A stretch of 64,000 nucleotides of DNA from Dactylis glomerata. Its lineage: Eukaryota > Streptophyta > Magnoliopsida > Poales > Poaceae. The notes beneath the pieces were generated by a model. It saw only the letters and a list, made by a program, of their open reading frames with translations. It was not told the origin of the DNA and did not search any database. The number at the start of each line of letters is the position of its first letter. Position 1 is the stretch's first letter. Positions 33,799 to 46,244 of the stretch are shown piece by piece. The stretch covers positions 2,294,001 through 2,358,000 of the forward strand of contig QXEO01000411.1 of the NCBI GenBank assembly GCA_007115705.1, read 5' to 3'. The position numbers and the translations under genes are program-made.

Positions 33799-36700
33799 TG
33801 TAACGACCCAAGATTTTATCAAATTTTGGGGAAAATTTTTGCTTTTGTTTTGCTTGAGATGTCTGGAAATTCACAGGGATTTAAAACTTTTTGAGTCTAT
33901 TTGAAAGATTTATTAGAAAAGTATTTTAAACTTTCTATTTTCTCTTAAAGAACCTCTTTGAGAAAAACCTAAAATCAAAATATTATTTTCTCTTGCTTTT
34001 ATTCAACTTTATGCAAGCCTGCTTGCAGAGAGATGAACTACAAAAGTATTTATAAAGATTGTTTTGCAAACCTATGATTGAGTGTGTTTCTCAATCATTA
34101 TTTTATAAACTATTATTTTACTATTTTAGAAAGAATCAAGTTCAAACTCTATTTCTATCTTTCTATGCAAGCAAAGCCTTTAGGCTTAATTGAGATCTTT
34201 TATTAAAAATCTTGTTTTGGTTCTGAAAACCTGTTTATTACTGCCCTAGTTTGTTCCTCTGATTTTTAGAAAATTTTACAAATTGGTTTGACCTGGTTTG
34301 AATAATGTATGCAAAAGATATAAAGAAAAGAGGAAAACAGAAAATGGAAAATGAACCAGAACAAAAAAAAGGGAAGAAAGGAGAAACGGACTGAACGGCC
34401 CAGTCCGGCCCAACCAGTCCAGCCCATCTGCAACCGGCCACCCGAACCGTTATTTCTTTCTTTTGTTTCTCTGACGTGTGGGACCCCCATGTCATCACCC
34501 TCCCCAGCCGTTTCTTCCCCGGTGATTGAGCCCGAGCTGCCGTTACTCCCTCCCCTCTTCAATTCCTTCATTGCCTGCATTAATCGACGCCTAGCCGCGG
34601 CTATAAGACCCCCTCGCTGTCCTCTTCCATCTCCCTTTGCTCCTCCGCGGAATCGCCTACGAGCCACAGAGAAATCGCTCGCCGGAGCTCCGCACGTCTG
34701 CGGGCATCACCGCATGAATTTGTCGCCACCAGTGAACCTCGCGCCTCCTCCTCTCCCCTATCCCCTCCCCGTCTCTCCGGCGCCCCCTCTGACATTTTTC
34801 TTTTGATTTAACTCGCAGCTAATCGAGCTCCTCATCGACGACCGAAGTCACACGGCCACCACCGTCGCTCCAGCCGCCCCTCTACTTCGCACCTGGAAAC
34901 GATCGACGACATCGTTCACGTTTCCGAGATCCCCTTGCCGTTCTCAACACCGTCCGCATCTCCGCCGCCCCCGGGAACCACCGGAGCATCACCGGAGTCA
35001 CCTACCTGGCCGTCTCACCGGCGAAACTCGCCAGAGACCTAACCCTAGGTGAGCCTCACCTCTCTCTCTTTCTTCGCCCGTCCGATCTGCATCTAGCGGC
35101 CTGGATTAGATCACTTACCCGAAGGGGTATCAGCTAATCTGGGCCACTCATATCAAATAAGATCCGATGGCCGTCAGACCCTATCCTCCCGAAACGGTAC
35201 CGGCGAATCACAGACAGCCACGTGTCGGCTCTAGATCTAAAACAGATCCAAATTTGAATTTCAGATCTGAATCTTCGTGGAATCTTGTTTAAATCATATA
35301 TTTTGTTCTGTAAGTCCAAAAATAACAAATGAGATACCGTTGGAATCCTTAGGAAGTATAGAACCCAGCAGTACCATAAAATCTTATATTTTATGGGTTC
35401 AATTTGAAACTATTTTCAAATTGAGTTAAACCCTTATGTTGGTTTGGTAAATTCATATCTTTTGTTCTAAATGTCCAAAAATTACAAATTTGTAGTCTTT
35501 GGAATCCTCTCAACTTGTAGAACATCATAGGATCAAGAAAATCCAAATTTGATACGTGCACACACTTTGTGCATTCAAATTTGTCCAAATCACTATTTTG
35601 GTGATAATTCAATTTCTATAACTTATTTTAGGGTGCTTCCACTTGCAGTGACTTTGTTTTACTGCAAGCTATCCAGTAGCATCACTCCCATAATTTCTTG
35701 AACCATGTCACAATTATTCAAATTCTAATATGAGAATTTGAGTAGTTCCCATATAGATTAAAATCTTAATCTATTTAGTAATGTTTCTTTCTACCATAGC
35801 CAATATCATAATCATACCTAGCCCTCAATGTTATCTAAATAACATCTTGATCAAGACCATACCTACTTAGACCTATCTTGTCTAGTTCACACATATTCAA
35901 TTTACAACTGTATTGTTTGAGTAAAGTGTGATACATCTCAATCATAGATCTCCATTTTGTTACTGTGGTATTGATTCAATTCTACTACCATAGCTCATGA
36001 TCATACCTATCCATCACCATCATACTAAATAACATCCAATCTTATTCGACCCCAAGCCTATGTGTAACATGTACTATTTTGAGTAAGTGTTATCACACTT
36101 TATTCAGTAGTGTTATGTTGCATTATTCAATACTTTTGTGAATCTATTCACATAAGTCATTCCTAAACCATATCCTTTACCTATAGCCATTTATTTATGT
36201 CTACTCAATCTTAGCCTTACATTGAACTATTCAATTTGCATTTGAGTTAATTGAGTACTTCAATGTTATATGAATCCTAGCCTAAGCTTAAGTGTAATAT
36301 ATATACTATTTAAGAATAATTGTTGTCACACTTATTCAATAGTATTGCTATTGCACTATTTTGTCTCTTATGTGATTTACCCACATGAGATATTCCAAGA
36401 TTCAATATGCTTTGATAAAGCAATAAAGATCTCACTCATCATATTTTGTCTAATTCATATATATTCAAATTGCAATTATGCTACTTGAGTAGAATATGAA
36501 TTCATCTCAAACTTAGGTTCTATTAATGTGGAGTTGTTATAACCCGTACCATAGTATGTGTTATACCCCATGTTGATCAATGAACCATTTGAGCTATGCT
36601 CTCAAATATCAATCATTCATACCCAATCCAATACCTACTTAATTCTATTCACGTGTATAGAACTATTCAACTTGCAAATGTGCTAATTGAGTAGTTCAAG

Positions 36701-38443
36701 CATTCTTGAAACCCAGCCTAGTTCCTAAATGCAACAGATGCTATTTAAGAGTAATTGTTGTCACATTTACTCAATAGTGTTGCAGTTGCACAAATTGACT
36801 CTTGTGTAATTTATGTCACATGAGCTATTCCTAAAACTCTTATGCTTTGATAAAGCATAAAAACTCCATCAATCATATTTGCCTAGACCAATTCTCTCTC
36901 AAATCATATTGATCTATCCCAACTAAGCTCTTCGATTCATATCTCCCCAAATCATGATCCTTTACCATATCTTTCTTGTCATAACATCTCAATAAATCTA
37001 AATTGCTAAACGAACACTTCCATTTGTCTATTTGTTTGATTGTGTTGTATGGATTGTTTATGGTATGCTATTTCTGTGCTATAGTTGGTGCGAAGAGCTA
37101 CGTGCTTAGTTGAGAGAAGCGAAACATCGTGATCTTCAAAAAGGCAAGTGACACACATGTCCCTCACCCATTTTATTATGCATTAGTATATTCACCTCTT
37201 GTAGTATGCATGATAGGTGTTTTACTCAACTGTTTTATCAAATGCTTAGATCCTAGTAGTGTGTAGCTATCCCTCAAACCCCACCTGATAGGATGCTAAA
37301 TACTTTGTTAATATTGATGCCATGCTAAGACCACTTGAAAAGTGTTTTGTGAAAAAAAATTAAGAACTTCAACTAAAATGAAACACCTGGGTGGATTGGT
37401 TTGATTATGGAGGTGATGTTGAGTGGCGACCTGGGGCTACACTTTGTGTAGTTGCTGCCTGGGCGTACACTTGTGGTTGGCCACCCAGGAACAAAGAGAT
37501 GGCTATGTCTTCCATGCTTAGTGTACTTCCAGTGCAGCCTTATGACATTATGGGCTCTGTCTTGACTGATTAGAATGTGGGAGTACAACTTGTCGGCAAG
37601 AAGTGGTGGTAGTCAAATTATAGGTTGGGAGCGGTGCTTGCCAAGTTAGTTGTCCTCTCCTTCTAAAAGGTCTCGTTTCATTTTATGTATGGGCATAAAA
37701 TGAATCGTAAGGTGAAAGTGCACAACCCTTGCAAGGTGTTTAAATCTAATCGATTAGCCGTGTCCTCGGTTATGGACAATTGAGTCTCTAGACATGGAAT
37801 GTACGGAAGAATCTCATCACCGTTTCTGAATTATTAAAATTTGTCTAGAAACCCCTAGGTAGGAACTAAGGACCATACACTCCGAGGGGTGGTGGTGCCT
37901 GAGGTTCCAAACTTTGTTGAGTTGCGCCCAGAACTACATACCGGCCAGTATGTAGTGTATGGGGGTTGTCTTGACCCTTGAAAAATAAAATTTGTTGAAA
38001 GAAAGTATTAAAATGGATTTTAGGATAAAATTGGCTTTATGCAATCAGCCTTTGAGATCCACCAGCCAAGTATCATATAGTATAGTCTTTCCACAAAAAT
38101 GCCACCAAATATGTGTCAATTGCCAGTACATCATTGTACTGACCCCTCTGGGGCTGCATATTCAAACGTGCAGGTTTTACTGTCGAGTAAGGAACCAGGA
38201 GTAGGATCTCGAGACTACATTCCAACATGTCTGCCTGTGGCACGTGATGAAGAATGGAGGCTCACTGCAACTATGCTTTATGCTGTGTACTCGTAAGGTT
38301 GAAGACCTATGTAACTAGATTTACGTTGTAATATTGATGCTATTGCAATGATTACTTATTTTGTACTGTGGTGCTATCTACTGATCCAGGGAATGGCACA
38401 GATACACAGGAGATTTGCCTTTAGTAAAAGGCGGGTCGTTACA
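33799..38443 (+). repeat. A2 5' LTR
   Basis: 4645 bp from TGTAACGACCC to GGGTCGTTACA. A TATA box, TATAAGA, lies at 34602-34608 in a GC-rich promoter and leader part (34380-35250). The AT-rich part (35830-36960) has about three copies of the 450-bp unit and many foldbacks, for example TTATGCTTT/AAAGCATAA at 36840-36860. At 37385-37490, where A1 has its array, there are only one or two hairpins (CTACAC/GTGTAG, CCTGGG/CCCAGG). Confidence 0.95.
34602..34608 (+). promoter_or_regulatory. A2 LTR TATA box
   Basis: TATAAGA lies in a GC-rich context and is repeated in the 3' LTR at 42399-42405. Confidence 0.5.
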
Positions 38444-38445
38444 AA

Positions 38446-38457
38446 TGGTATCAGAGC
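38446..38457 (+). other. A2 primer-binding site, initiator tRNA-Met
   Basis: TGGTATCAGAGC starts two bases after the LTR. Confidence 0.95.
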
Positions 38458-38647
38458 CAGGTTGCCTGTAGGATCGAGACCCTAGGTTTGGATTAGACTA
38501 GAAAGCCGTAGGATTCTTTCCTCTCTCTTCAAAAAGAAAATCAATTCAGTTTTCTAAATGAGATCATTCTATATACTCTCAGTTGAAATTTTCTTGTAAG
38601 AACTTACCCCATTCGTTTGTTTTACACTACTCTCCTTTCTAATTTAG

Positions 38648-39169
38648 ATGACCAGCCTCATTGAATCACTGAAGAAAGGACCAGTGATGACCATGACCCT
38701 GAAGTGTGAGACTGAGATTCCCAAAGCCTTGAAGAACCTCATGTTAAGCATGGGAATGCAAGGAGAAGCTGTTTACAAAGGATTTCCCGTGATAGATGAA
38801 GGTGAAGAATATTGGTGGGTGCAACTGCACCTATACAAGAATAAAGAAGATGACCACAAGAAGATGGGACTTTGGATGTTCACCAACTCCGAGATGTATC
38901 CATCATTCCTTGACTCAGCAAGATGTGCTGCTTGGTCCGCTATAAAGGAACTTGGAGAAAGACTCAAGTGGAGACTTCACAATACGCAGCAGGACCTCAA
39001 AGAAAAAAAGGAAGATACTACTGCACTGAAGACAACCATAAGTCAACTTCAAGGTGACATGGAAAAGTTGGAATCTGAACTTAGTGTTCAAGAAGACCTC
39101 ATCAAAACCAAGGATGAGCATATTTCCAATCTACTGAAGCAGCTAGACCAGAACAATGAATCTGCTTAG
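38648..39169 (+). CDS. A2 ORF1: coiled-coil accessory protein
   Basis: An intact ORF of 173 residues starts about 190 bp after the PBS. Residues 1-95 form a globular part with a Trp pair (EEYWWVQLHLYK) and a helical stretch (ARCAAWSAIKELGERLK). Residues about 105-168 are a strong coiled coil with Leu, Ile and charged residues. Position, length of leader and domain order match 8366-9178 in A3, although sequence similarity is low. In A1 this place (46860-47040) has only a short degenerate stretch. It is not gag. The function is unknown; self-association or binding to a helper gag is a guess. Confidence 0.7.
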   Translation: MTSLIESLKKGPVMTMTLKCETEIPKALKNLMLSMGMQGEAVYKGFPVIDEGEEYWWVQLHLYKNKEDDHKKMGLWMFTNSEMYPSFLDSARCAAWSAIKELGERLKWRLHNTQQDLKEKKEDTTALKTTISQLQGDMEKLESELSVQEDLIKTKDEHISNLLKQLDQNNESA

Positions 39170-39360
39170 AAGAGTACCAAGAAGCCTTAGTTGGACCTCC
39201 ACGTATAAAATTTTAATAAGCAACGACGTGTAATAAACGTTATGGTCATACCGACTTGTGGATGATCGTACCTTCCCGTTTGTTTGAAAACTAGTTCGAT
39301 TGTTATGATGAATGTTTGTTAGACATTGCTTGTAGGATAAATTGTTTTGATCCGTTTTGT

Positions 39361-39600
39361 TTTGGGTAAGATTTTCTTCTTTAGATCCCTTCTATCTAAA
39401 TTCTCATCTATGCTAGGACCTAAACTTGTCCTAAAACCCAAACAAAAGTATTCTCAATGACAGAACAACTACAATGACCCTCAGTTAGAGATAAGGATAC
39501 AAAATACAACATCAAGAGGTAGTGTTTCAAATACAAGAGACTGGAACATTACGCAAGAGGTTGCACAAAGGATGATACCCCAAGACCCCAGTAAGCTAGG
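39361..39600 (+). pseudogene. A2 gag remnant
   Basis: The leader-like part (39361-39460) matches 1137-1215 of A3, and 39513-39590 encodes a degenerate zinc-knuckle tail that ends like the A1 gag (xxxPRPQ), with Cys replaced by Tyr in one position. The capsid-like domain is missing. A2 therefore cannot make its own gag. Confidence 0.65.
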
Positions 39601-40286
39601 ATAGCTGAAGGATACCACGCAAACAATAAGAAGACACCCCAAGGTGTAACTAATGTGGAAGTAATACTATCAAATCCACCTCATGCAAGAAGGGTTGAAA
39701 GAGCAAACAGAGCAATGGAAAGAGCCAACAGAGCAATGGAAAGGATTTTATTTCCTCTCAAATGGCAAACCAAAGGATCTACAACTTAAGGATTATTGCC
39801 ATGAGCTTTGTTGAAAACCTCTAGCTAGGAACGATAGATTTTGTTTTCAAATTTCAAAATAGAATTTGGGAACTTGGTTCCAATTTCAACAAAACTTTTG
39901 TTTAAAAGCTAGTGAGGTTGACCCAGAGTTAGAATGCGAGATGCACCAAACCAAATACAAGGTAATGATTGAGTGTGACATGGATTCGCGCCCATGACGA
40001 CTACTCATATTGTTCGCTCTTGTATGAGGAATGGTGAATCTAGAGAGACATACCTACATGAGAGACAACGTCGTTAAAACCATAACCTTAGGAGGATAAG
40101 ATATTACATCCCTTATAGTGAGCCAGTGGCCAAAACGTAGGAATACGGTGAGAACTTGGACTTTTGAACGACTACATGAATCAGAGACATTTTGCTCAGT
40201 GGGCTTTGAATACGAAGACTGTTTAGTATCGGCTGCTGCCAGTTCGGTTTACCTTCCCGACCCTTCGTTTCGACTACCTCCCCGAG
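39601..40286 (+). other. A2 spacer before ORF2
   Basis: No credible gene. A short direct repeat (GAGCAAACAGAGCAATGGAA type) lies near 39700-39740. It is related to 32677-33202 of A1. Confidence 0.55.
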
Positions 40287-40296
40287 CCTATAAAAG
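40287..40296 (+). promoter_or_regulatory. A2 internal TATA box before ORF2
   Basis: CCTATAAAAG followed by the leader ATCACTCCTCTCCAGAGAG. It corresponds to 32526-32535 of A1. Confidence 0.5.
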
Positions 40297-40452
40297 AGAG
40301 ATCACTCCTCTCCAGAGAGACACAACAGAGACAACCACCACTACCTATGAGATCGCCCCTGATTCCAAAGCTTTACGCCGCCGAAGTCTACCCATCCCGA
40401 CCTGCGACGTTATGAAGCAACTCTCCGAATCCCTGAAACTACTCTCCTGCCC

Positions 40453-41016
40453 ATGAGAGCTTCGTTAGATCCCTTTTCCCTGAGAAGGAGTTCATCTTCG
40501 AGATATGATCAAGTTGTTCAGCTCCTTTCAACAACTATGAAGACAGTTGCTAAAGGAATTCTTAAGGACCATCTGGTACCTGTGGCAAGTAGTACAACTT
40601 GCTCCGGTAACTCGAATGGGTTCAACAATGCTGGTTATAAGGCGACCTTCCGTCCCTTAAAGGTGCAAGTACCTCTTACAGAGTCCACCTTGTTTACCCC
40701 TATGAAATGCATGAGAAGCCTGCAGAGAGATGCCATCCTAATTCATTGGGATGTGTGGTCTCATCATGTTCATGGGGCAAGCATGCAGTACTCAGCACTG
40801 AGTTATCTTTTGAGATTCAGTAATGAAAATCAGCTAAAAAGCAACAAGGAGTATGGTGATAGCCTGTATGCTGTCTTGGCCTTGGTAAGGACCGACCAAG
40901 AAAAGGCTAGATACACATTCTTGGAAGATGTGCAACAACCAGGAAGGTTACCAGAACAAAATGGTATCGTGGAAAATCGAAGAGCAGGATGGTATAAGGA
41001 AGCAACCATAAGATGA
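40453..41016 (+). CDS. A2 ORF2, unknown protein
   Basis: 187 residues starting MRASLDPFSLRR, closely similar to the A1 ORF2 until about 40932. There A2 has 346 bp more than A1, bounded by the direct repeat GAAGATGTG (40924-40932 and 41270-41278). The rest of the A1 ORF2 (DYLVEDNAMDD and on) resumes at 41279. The A2 reading frame ends inside the extra segment. The N-terminal extension used by A1 is out of frame here. No domain is recognised. Confidence 0.55.
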   Translation: MRASLDPFSLRRSSSSRYDQVVQLLSTTMKTVAKGILKDHLVPVASSTTCSGNSNGFNNAGYKATFRPLKVQVPLTESTLFTPMKCMRSLQRDAILIHWDVWSHHVHGASMQYSALSYLLRFSNENQLKSNKEYGDSLYAVLALVRTDQEKARYTFLEDVQQPGRLPEQNGIVENRRAGWYKEATIR

Positions 41017-41595
41017 AGAACCTCTAAGGATGATGATAAGAAAGTTGATGAGAGGATACCCTCTCAGCTTGGTCTTCTGAATGACCCAAAGAGGAGACAA
41101 CTCATCTTGGTCCTCTGATTGAACCAAACAGTGACTCCCCAGTGTCCAAAGTAGTTCAACAACTACCCTGTTAGATAGAAAGCTCTACAATAGAGTAAGG
41201 TTACCTCAAGCAACCCCATAAGGAAGGTTGATACCCAGATTTGTGAATAGACACCCACCTATTGTAAATGAAGATGTGGACTACCTTGTTGAAGACAACG
41301 CGATGGATGATATCTGCTTATCACCAGAATTGGATGGAACCCTTGGTGTGCCCACTTTTGAACATAGTTGTGGATATCAAAACTTCTAAGAAGAGCAATT
41401 CAAGGAAAATGACACAACAGTGAATGCAAGCTGGGAACAAAATGCAAGTGCCTAAGGAAGCATCAAGATACCACCAAGAGGAATTTTCTTTTAAGGGTGG
41501 TAGCCACCCAATACCTAAACCCAGATGACCAAATACCTACTTTCTTTCTAGCCTCTCCAATCTCGAGGACGAGATTTCTTTTAAGGGTGGTAGTC
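41017..41595 (+). other. A2 3' non-coding part with duplicated PPT
   Basis: Contains the rest of the extra segment, the former ORF2 end (41279-41390), and two similar tracts, TTTTCTTTTAAGGGTGGTAG (41486-41505) and TTTCTTTTAAGGGTGGTAGT (41575-41594). The second touches the 3' LTR. The hairpin ATCTCGAGGACGAGAT lies between them. Confidence 0.7.
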
Positions 41596-44500
41596 TGTAA
41601 CGACCCAAGATTTTATCAAAATTTGGGGAAATTTTTTGCTTTTGTTTTGCTTGAGATGTTTGGAAATTCACAGGGATTTAAAACTTTTTGAGTCTATTTG
41701 AAAGATTTATTAGAAAAGTATTTTAAACTTTCTATTTTCTCTTAAAGAACCTCTTTGAGAAAAACCTAAAATCAAAATATTATTTTCTCTTGCTTTTATT
41801 CAACTTTATGCAAGCCTGCTTGCAGAGAGATGAACTACAAAAGTATTTATAAAGATTGTTTTGCAAACCTATGATTGAGTGTGTTTCTCAATCATTATTT
41901 TATAAACTATTATTTTACTATTTTAGAAAGAATCAAGTTCAAACTCTATTTCTATCTTTCTATGCAAGCAAAGCCTTTAGGCTTAATTGAGATCTTTTAT
42001 TAAAAATCTAGTTTTGGTTCTGAAAACCTGTTTATTACTGCCCTAGTTTGTTCCTCTGATTTTTAGAAAATTTTACAAATTGGTTTGACCTGGTTTGAAT
42101 AATGTATGCAAAAGATATAAAGAAAAGAGGAAAACAGAAAATGGAAAATGAACCAGAACAAAAAAAAAGGAAGAAAGGAGAAACGGACCGAACGGCCCAG
42201 TCCGGCCCAACCAGTCCAGCCCATCTGCAACCGGCCACCCGAACCGTTATTTCTTTCTTTTGTTTCTCTGACGTGTGGGACCCCCATGTCATCACCCTCC
42301 CCAGCCGTTTCTTCCCCGGTGACTGAGCCCGAGCTGCCGTTACTCCCTCCCCTCTTCAATTCCTTCATTGCCTGCATTAATCGATGCCTAGCCGCGGCTA
42401 TAAGACCCCCTCGCTGTCCTCTTCCATCTCCCTTTGCTCCTCCGCGGAATCGCCTACGAGCCACAGAGAAATCGCTCGCCGGAGCTCCGCACGTCTGCGG
42501 GCATCACCGCATGAATTTGTCGCCACCAGTGAACCTCGCGCCTCCTCCTCTCCCCTATCCCCCCCCTCTCTCCGGCGCCCCCTCTGACATTTTTCTTTTG
42601 ATTTAACTCGCAGCTAATCGAGCTCCTCATCGACGACCGAAGTCACACGGCCGCCACCGTCGCTCCAGCCGCCCCTCTACTTCGCACCTGGAAACGATCG
42701 ACGACATCGTTCACGTTTCCGAGATCCCCTTGCCGTTCTCAACACCGTCCGCATCTCCGCCGCCCCCGGGAACCACCGGAGCATCGCCGGAGTCACCTAC
42801 CTGGCCGTCTCACCGGCAAAACTCGCCAGAGACCTAACCCTAGGTGAGCCTCACCTCTCTCTCTTTCTTCGCCCGTCCGATCTGCATCTAGCGGCCTGGA
42901 TTAGATCACTTACCCGAAGGGGTATCAGCTAATCTGGGCCACTCATATCAAATAAGATCCGATGGCCGTCAGACCCTATCCTCCCGAAATGGTACCGGCG
43001 AATCACAGACAGCCACGTGTCGGCTCTAGATCTAAAACAGATCCAAATTTGAATTTCAGATCTGAATCTTCGTGGAATCTTGTTTAAATCATATATTTTG
43101 TTCTATAAGTCCAAAAATAACAAATGAGATACCGTTGGAATCCTTAGGAAGTATAGAACCCAGCAGTACCATAAAATCTTATATTTTATGGGTTCAATTT
43201 GAAACTATTTTCAAATTGAGTTAAACCCTTATGTTGGTTTGGTAAATTCATATCTTTTGTTCTAAATGTCCAAAAATTACAAATTTGTAGTCTTTGGAAT
43301 CCTCTCAACTTGTAGAACATCATAGGATCAAGAAAATCCAAATTTGATACGTGCACACACTTTGTGCATTCAAATTTGTCCAAATCACTATTTTGGTGAT
43401 AATTCAATTTCTATAACTTATTTTAGGGTGCTTCCACTTGCAGTGACTTTGTTTTACTGCAAGCTATCCAGTAGCATCACTCCCACAATTTCTTGAACCA
43501 TGTCACAATTATTCAAATTCTAATATGAGAATTTGAGTAGTTCCCATATAGATTAAAATCTTATTCTATTTAGTAATGTTTCTTTCTACCATAGCCAATA
43601 TCATAATCATACCTAGCCCTCAATGTTATCTAAATAACATCTTGATCAAGACCATACCTACTTAGACCTATCTTGTCTAGTTCACACATATTCAATTTAC
43701 AACTGTATTGTTTGAGTAAAGTGTGATACATCTCAATCATAGATCTCCATTTTGTTACTGTGGTATTGATTCAATTCTACTACCATAGCTCATGATCATA
43801 CCTATCCATCACCATCATACTAAATAACATCCAATCTTATTCGACCCCAAGCCTATGTGTAACATGTACTATTTTGAGTAAGTGTTATCACACTTTATTC
43901 AGTAGTGTTATGTTGCATTATTCAATACTTTTGTGAATCTATTCACATAAGTCATTCCTAAACCATATCCTTTACCTATAGCCATTTATTTATGTCTACT
44001 CAATCTTAGCCTTACATTGAACTATTCAATTTGCATTTGAGTTAATTGAGTACTTCAATGTTATATGAATCCTAGCCTAAGCTTAAGTGTAATATATATA
44101 CTATTTAAGAATAATTGTTGTCACACTTATTCAATAGTATTGCTATTGCACTATTTTGTCTCTTATGTGATTTACCCACATGAGATATTCCAAGATTCAA
44201 TATGCTTTGATAAAGCAATAAAGATCTCACTCATCATATTTTGTCTAATTCATATATATTCAAATTGCAATTATGCTACTTGAGTAGAATATGAATTCAT
44301 CTCAAACTTAGGTTCTATTAATGTGGAGTTGTTATAACCCGTACCATAGTATGTGTTATACCCCATGTTGATCAATGAACCATTTGAGCTATGCTCTCAA
44401 ATATCAATCATTCATACCCAATCCAATACCTACTTAATTCTATTCACGTGTATAGAACTATTCAACTTGCAAATGTGCTAATTGAGTAGTTCAAGCATTC

Positions 44501-46239
44501 TTGAAACCCAGCCTAGTTCCTAAATGCAACAGATGCTATTTAAGAGTAATTGTTGTCACATTTACTCAATAGTGTTGCAGTTGCACAAATTGACTCTTGT
44601 GTAATTTATTTCACATGAGCTATTCCTAAAACTCTTATGCTTTGATAAAGCATAAAAACTCCATCAATCATATTTGCCTAGACCAATTCTCTCTCAAATC
44701 ATATTGATCTATCCCAACTAAGCTCTTCGATTCATATCTCCCCAAATCATGATCCTTTACCATATCTTTCTTGTCATAACATCTCAATAAATCTAAATTG
44801 CTAAATGAACACTTCCATTTGTCTATTTGTTTGATTGTGTTGTATGGATTGTTTATGGTATGCTATTTCTGTGCTATAGTTGGTGCGAAGAGCTACGTGC
44901 TTAGTTGAGAGAAGCGAAACATCGTGATCTTCAAAAAGGCAAGTGACACACATGTCCCTCACCCATTTTATTATGCATTAGTATATTCACCTCTTGTAGT
45001 ATGCATGATAGGTGTTTTACTCAACTGTTTTATCAAATGCTTAGATCCTAGTAGTGTGTAGCTATCCCTCAAACCCCACCTGATAGGATGCTAAATACTT
45101 TGTTAATATTGATGCCATGCTAAGACCACTTGAAAAGTGTTTTGTGAAAAAAAAATTAAGAACTTCAACTAAAATGAAACACCTGGGTGGATTGGTTTGA
45201 TTATGGAGGTGATGTTGAGTGGCGACCTGGGGCTACACTTTGTGTAGTTGCTGCCTGGGCGTACACTTGTGGTTGGCCACCCAGGAACAAAGAGATGGCT
45301 ATGTCTTCCATGCTTAGTGTACTTCCAGTGCAGCCTTATGACATTATGGGCTCTGTCTTGACTGATTAGAATGTGGGAGTACAACTTGTCGGCAAGAAGT
45401 GGTGGTAGTCAAATTATAGGTTGGGAGCGGTGCTTGCCAAGTTAGTTGTCCTCTCCTTCTAAAAGGTCTCGTTTCATTTTATGTATGGGCATAAAATGAA
45501 TCGTAAGGTGAAAGTGCACAACCCTTGCAAGGTGTTTAAATCTAATCGATTAGCCGTGTCCTCGGTTATGGACAATTGAGTCTCTAGACATGGAATGTAC
45601 GGAAGAATCTCATCACCGTTTCTGAATTATTAAAATTTGTCTAGAAACCCCTAGGTAGGAACTAAGGACCATACACTCCGAGGGGTGGTGGTGCCTGAGG
45701 TTCCAAACTTTGTTGAGTTGCGCCCAGAACTACATACCGGCCAGTATGTAGTGTATGGGGGTTGTCTTGACCCTTGAAAAATAAAATTTGTTGAAAGAAA
45801 GTATTAAAATGGATTTTAGGATAAAATTGGCTTTATGCAATCAGCCTTTGAGATCCACCAGCCAAGTATCATATAGTATAGTCTTTCCACAAAAATGCCA
45901 CCAAATATGTGTCAATTGCCAGTACATCATTGTACTGACCCCTCTGGGGCTGCATATTCAAACGTGCAGGTTTTACTGTCGAGTAAGGAACCAGGAGTAG
46001 GATCTCGAGACTACATTCCAACATGTCTGCCTGTGGCACGTGATGAAGAATGGAGGCTCACTGCAACTATGCTTTATGCTGTGTACTCGTAAGGTTGAAG
46101 ACCTATGTAACTAGATTTACGTTGTAATATTGATGCTATTGCAATGATTACTTATTTTGTACTGTGGTGCTATCTACTGATCCAGGGAATGGCACAGATA
46201 CACAGGAGATTTGCCTTTAGTAAAAGGCAGGTCGTTACA
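41596..46239 (+). repeat. A2 3' LTR
   Basis: 4644 bp, almost identical to 33799-38443. The differences I can see are mostly single transitions and homopolymer length changes. Confidence 0.95.
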
Positions 46240-46244
46240 TCCTT

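Larger units (their letters stand above)
33799..46239 (+). mobile_element. Tekay/Del-like LTR retrotransposon A2, inserted in A1 gag
   Basis: LTRs 33799-38443 and 41596-46239 are almost identical: I count about 20 differences in 4.64 kb. The duplication TCCTT lies at 33794-33798 and 46240-46244. The internal region is 3.15 kb, with PBS, ORF1, a gag remnant, a TATA box, ORF2 and PPT. There is no protease or polymerase. It is related to A1 but lies in opposite orientation, which makes a large inverted repeat. The LTR identity suggests a young insertion. Confidence 0.95.

Noticed and set aside
34351..34806. Pro-rich ORF of 151 residues (also 42148-42606, and the antisense ORFs 34266-34667 and 42063-42464)
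   Set aside because: It lies in the GC-rich promoter and leader part of the A2 LTR, is duplicated only because the LTR is, and has no motif.
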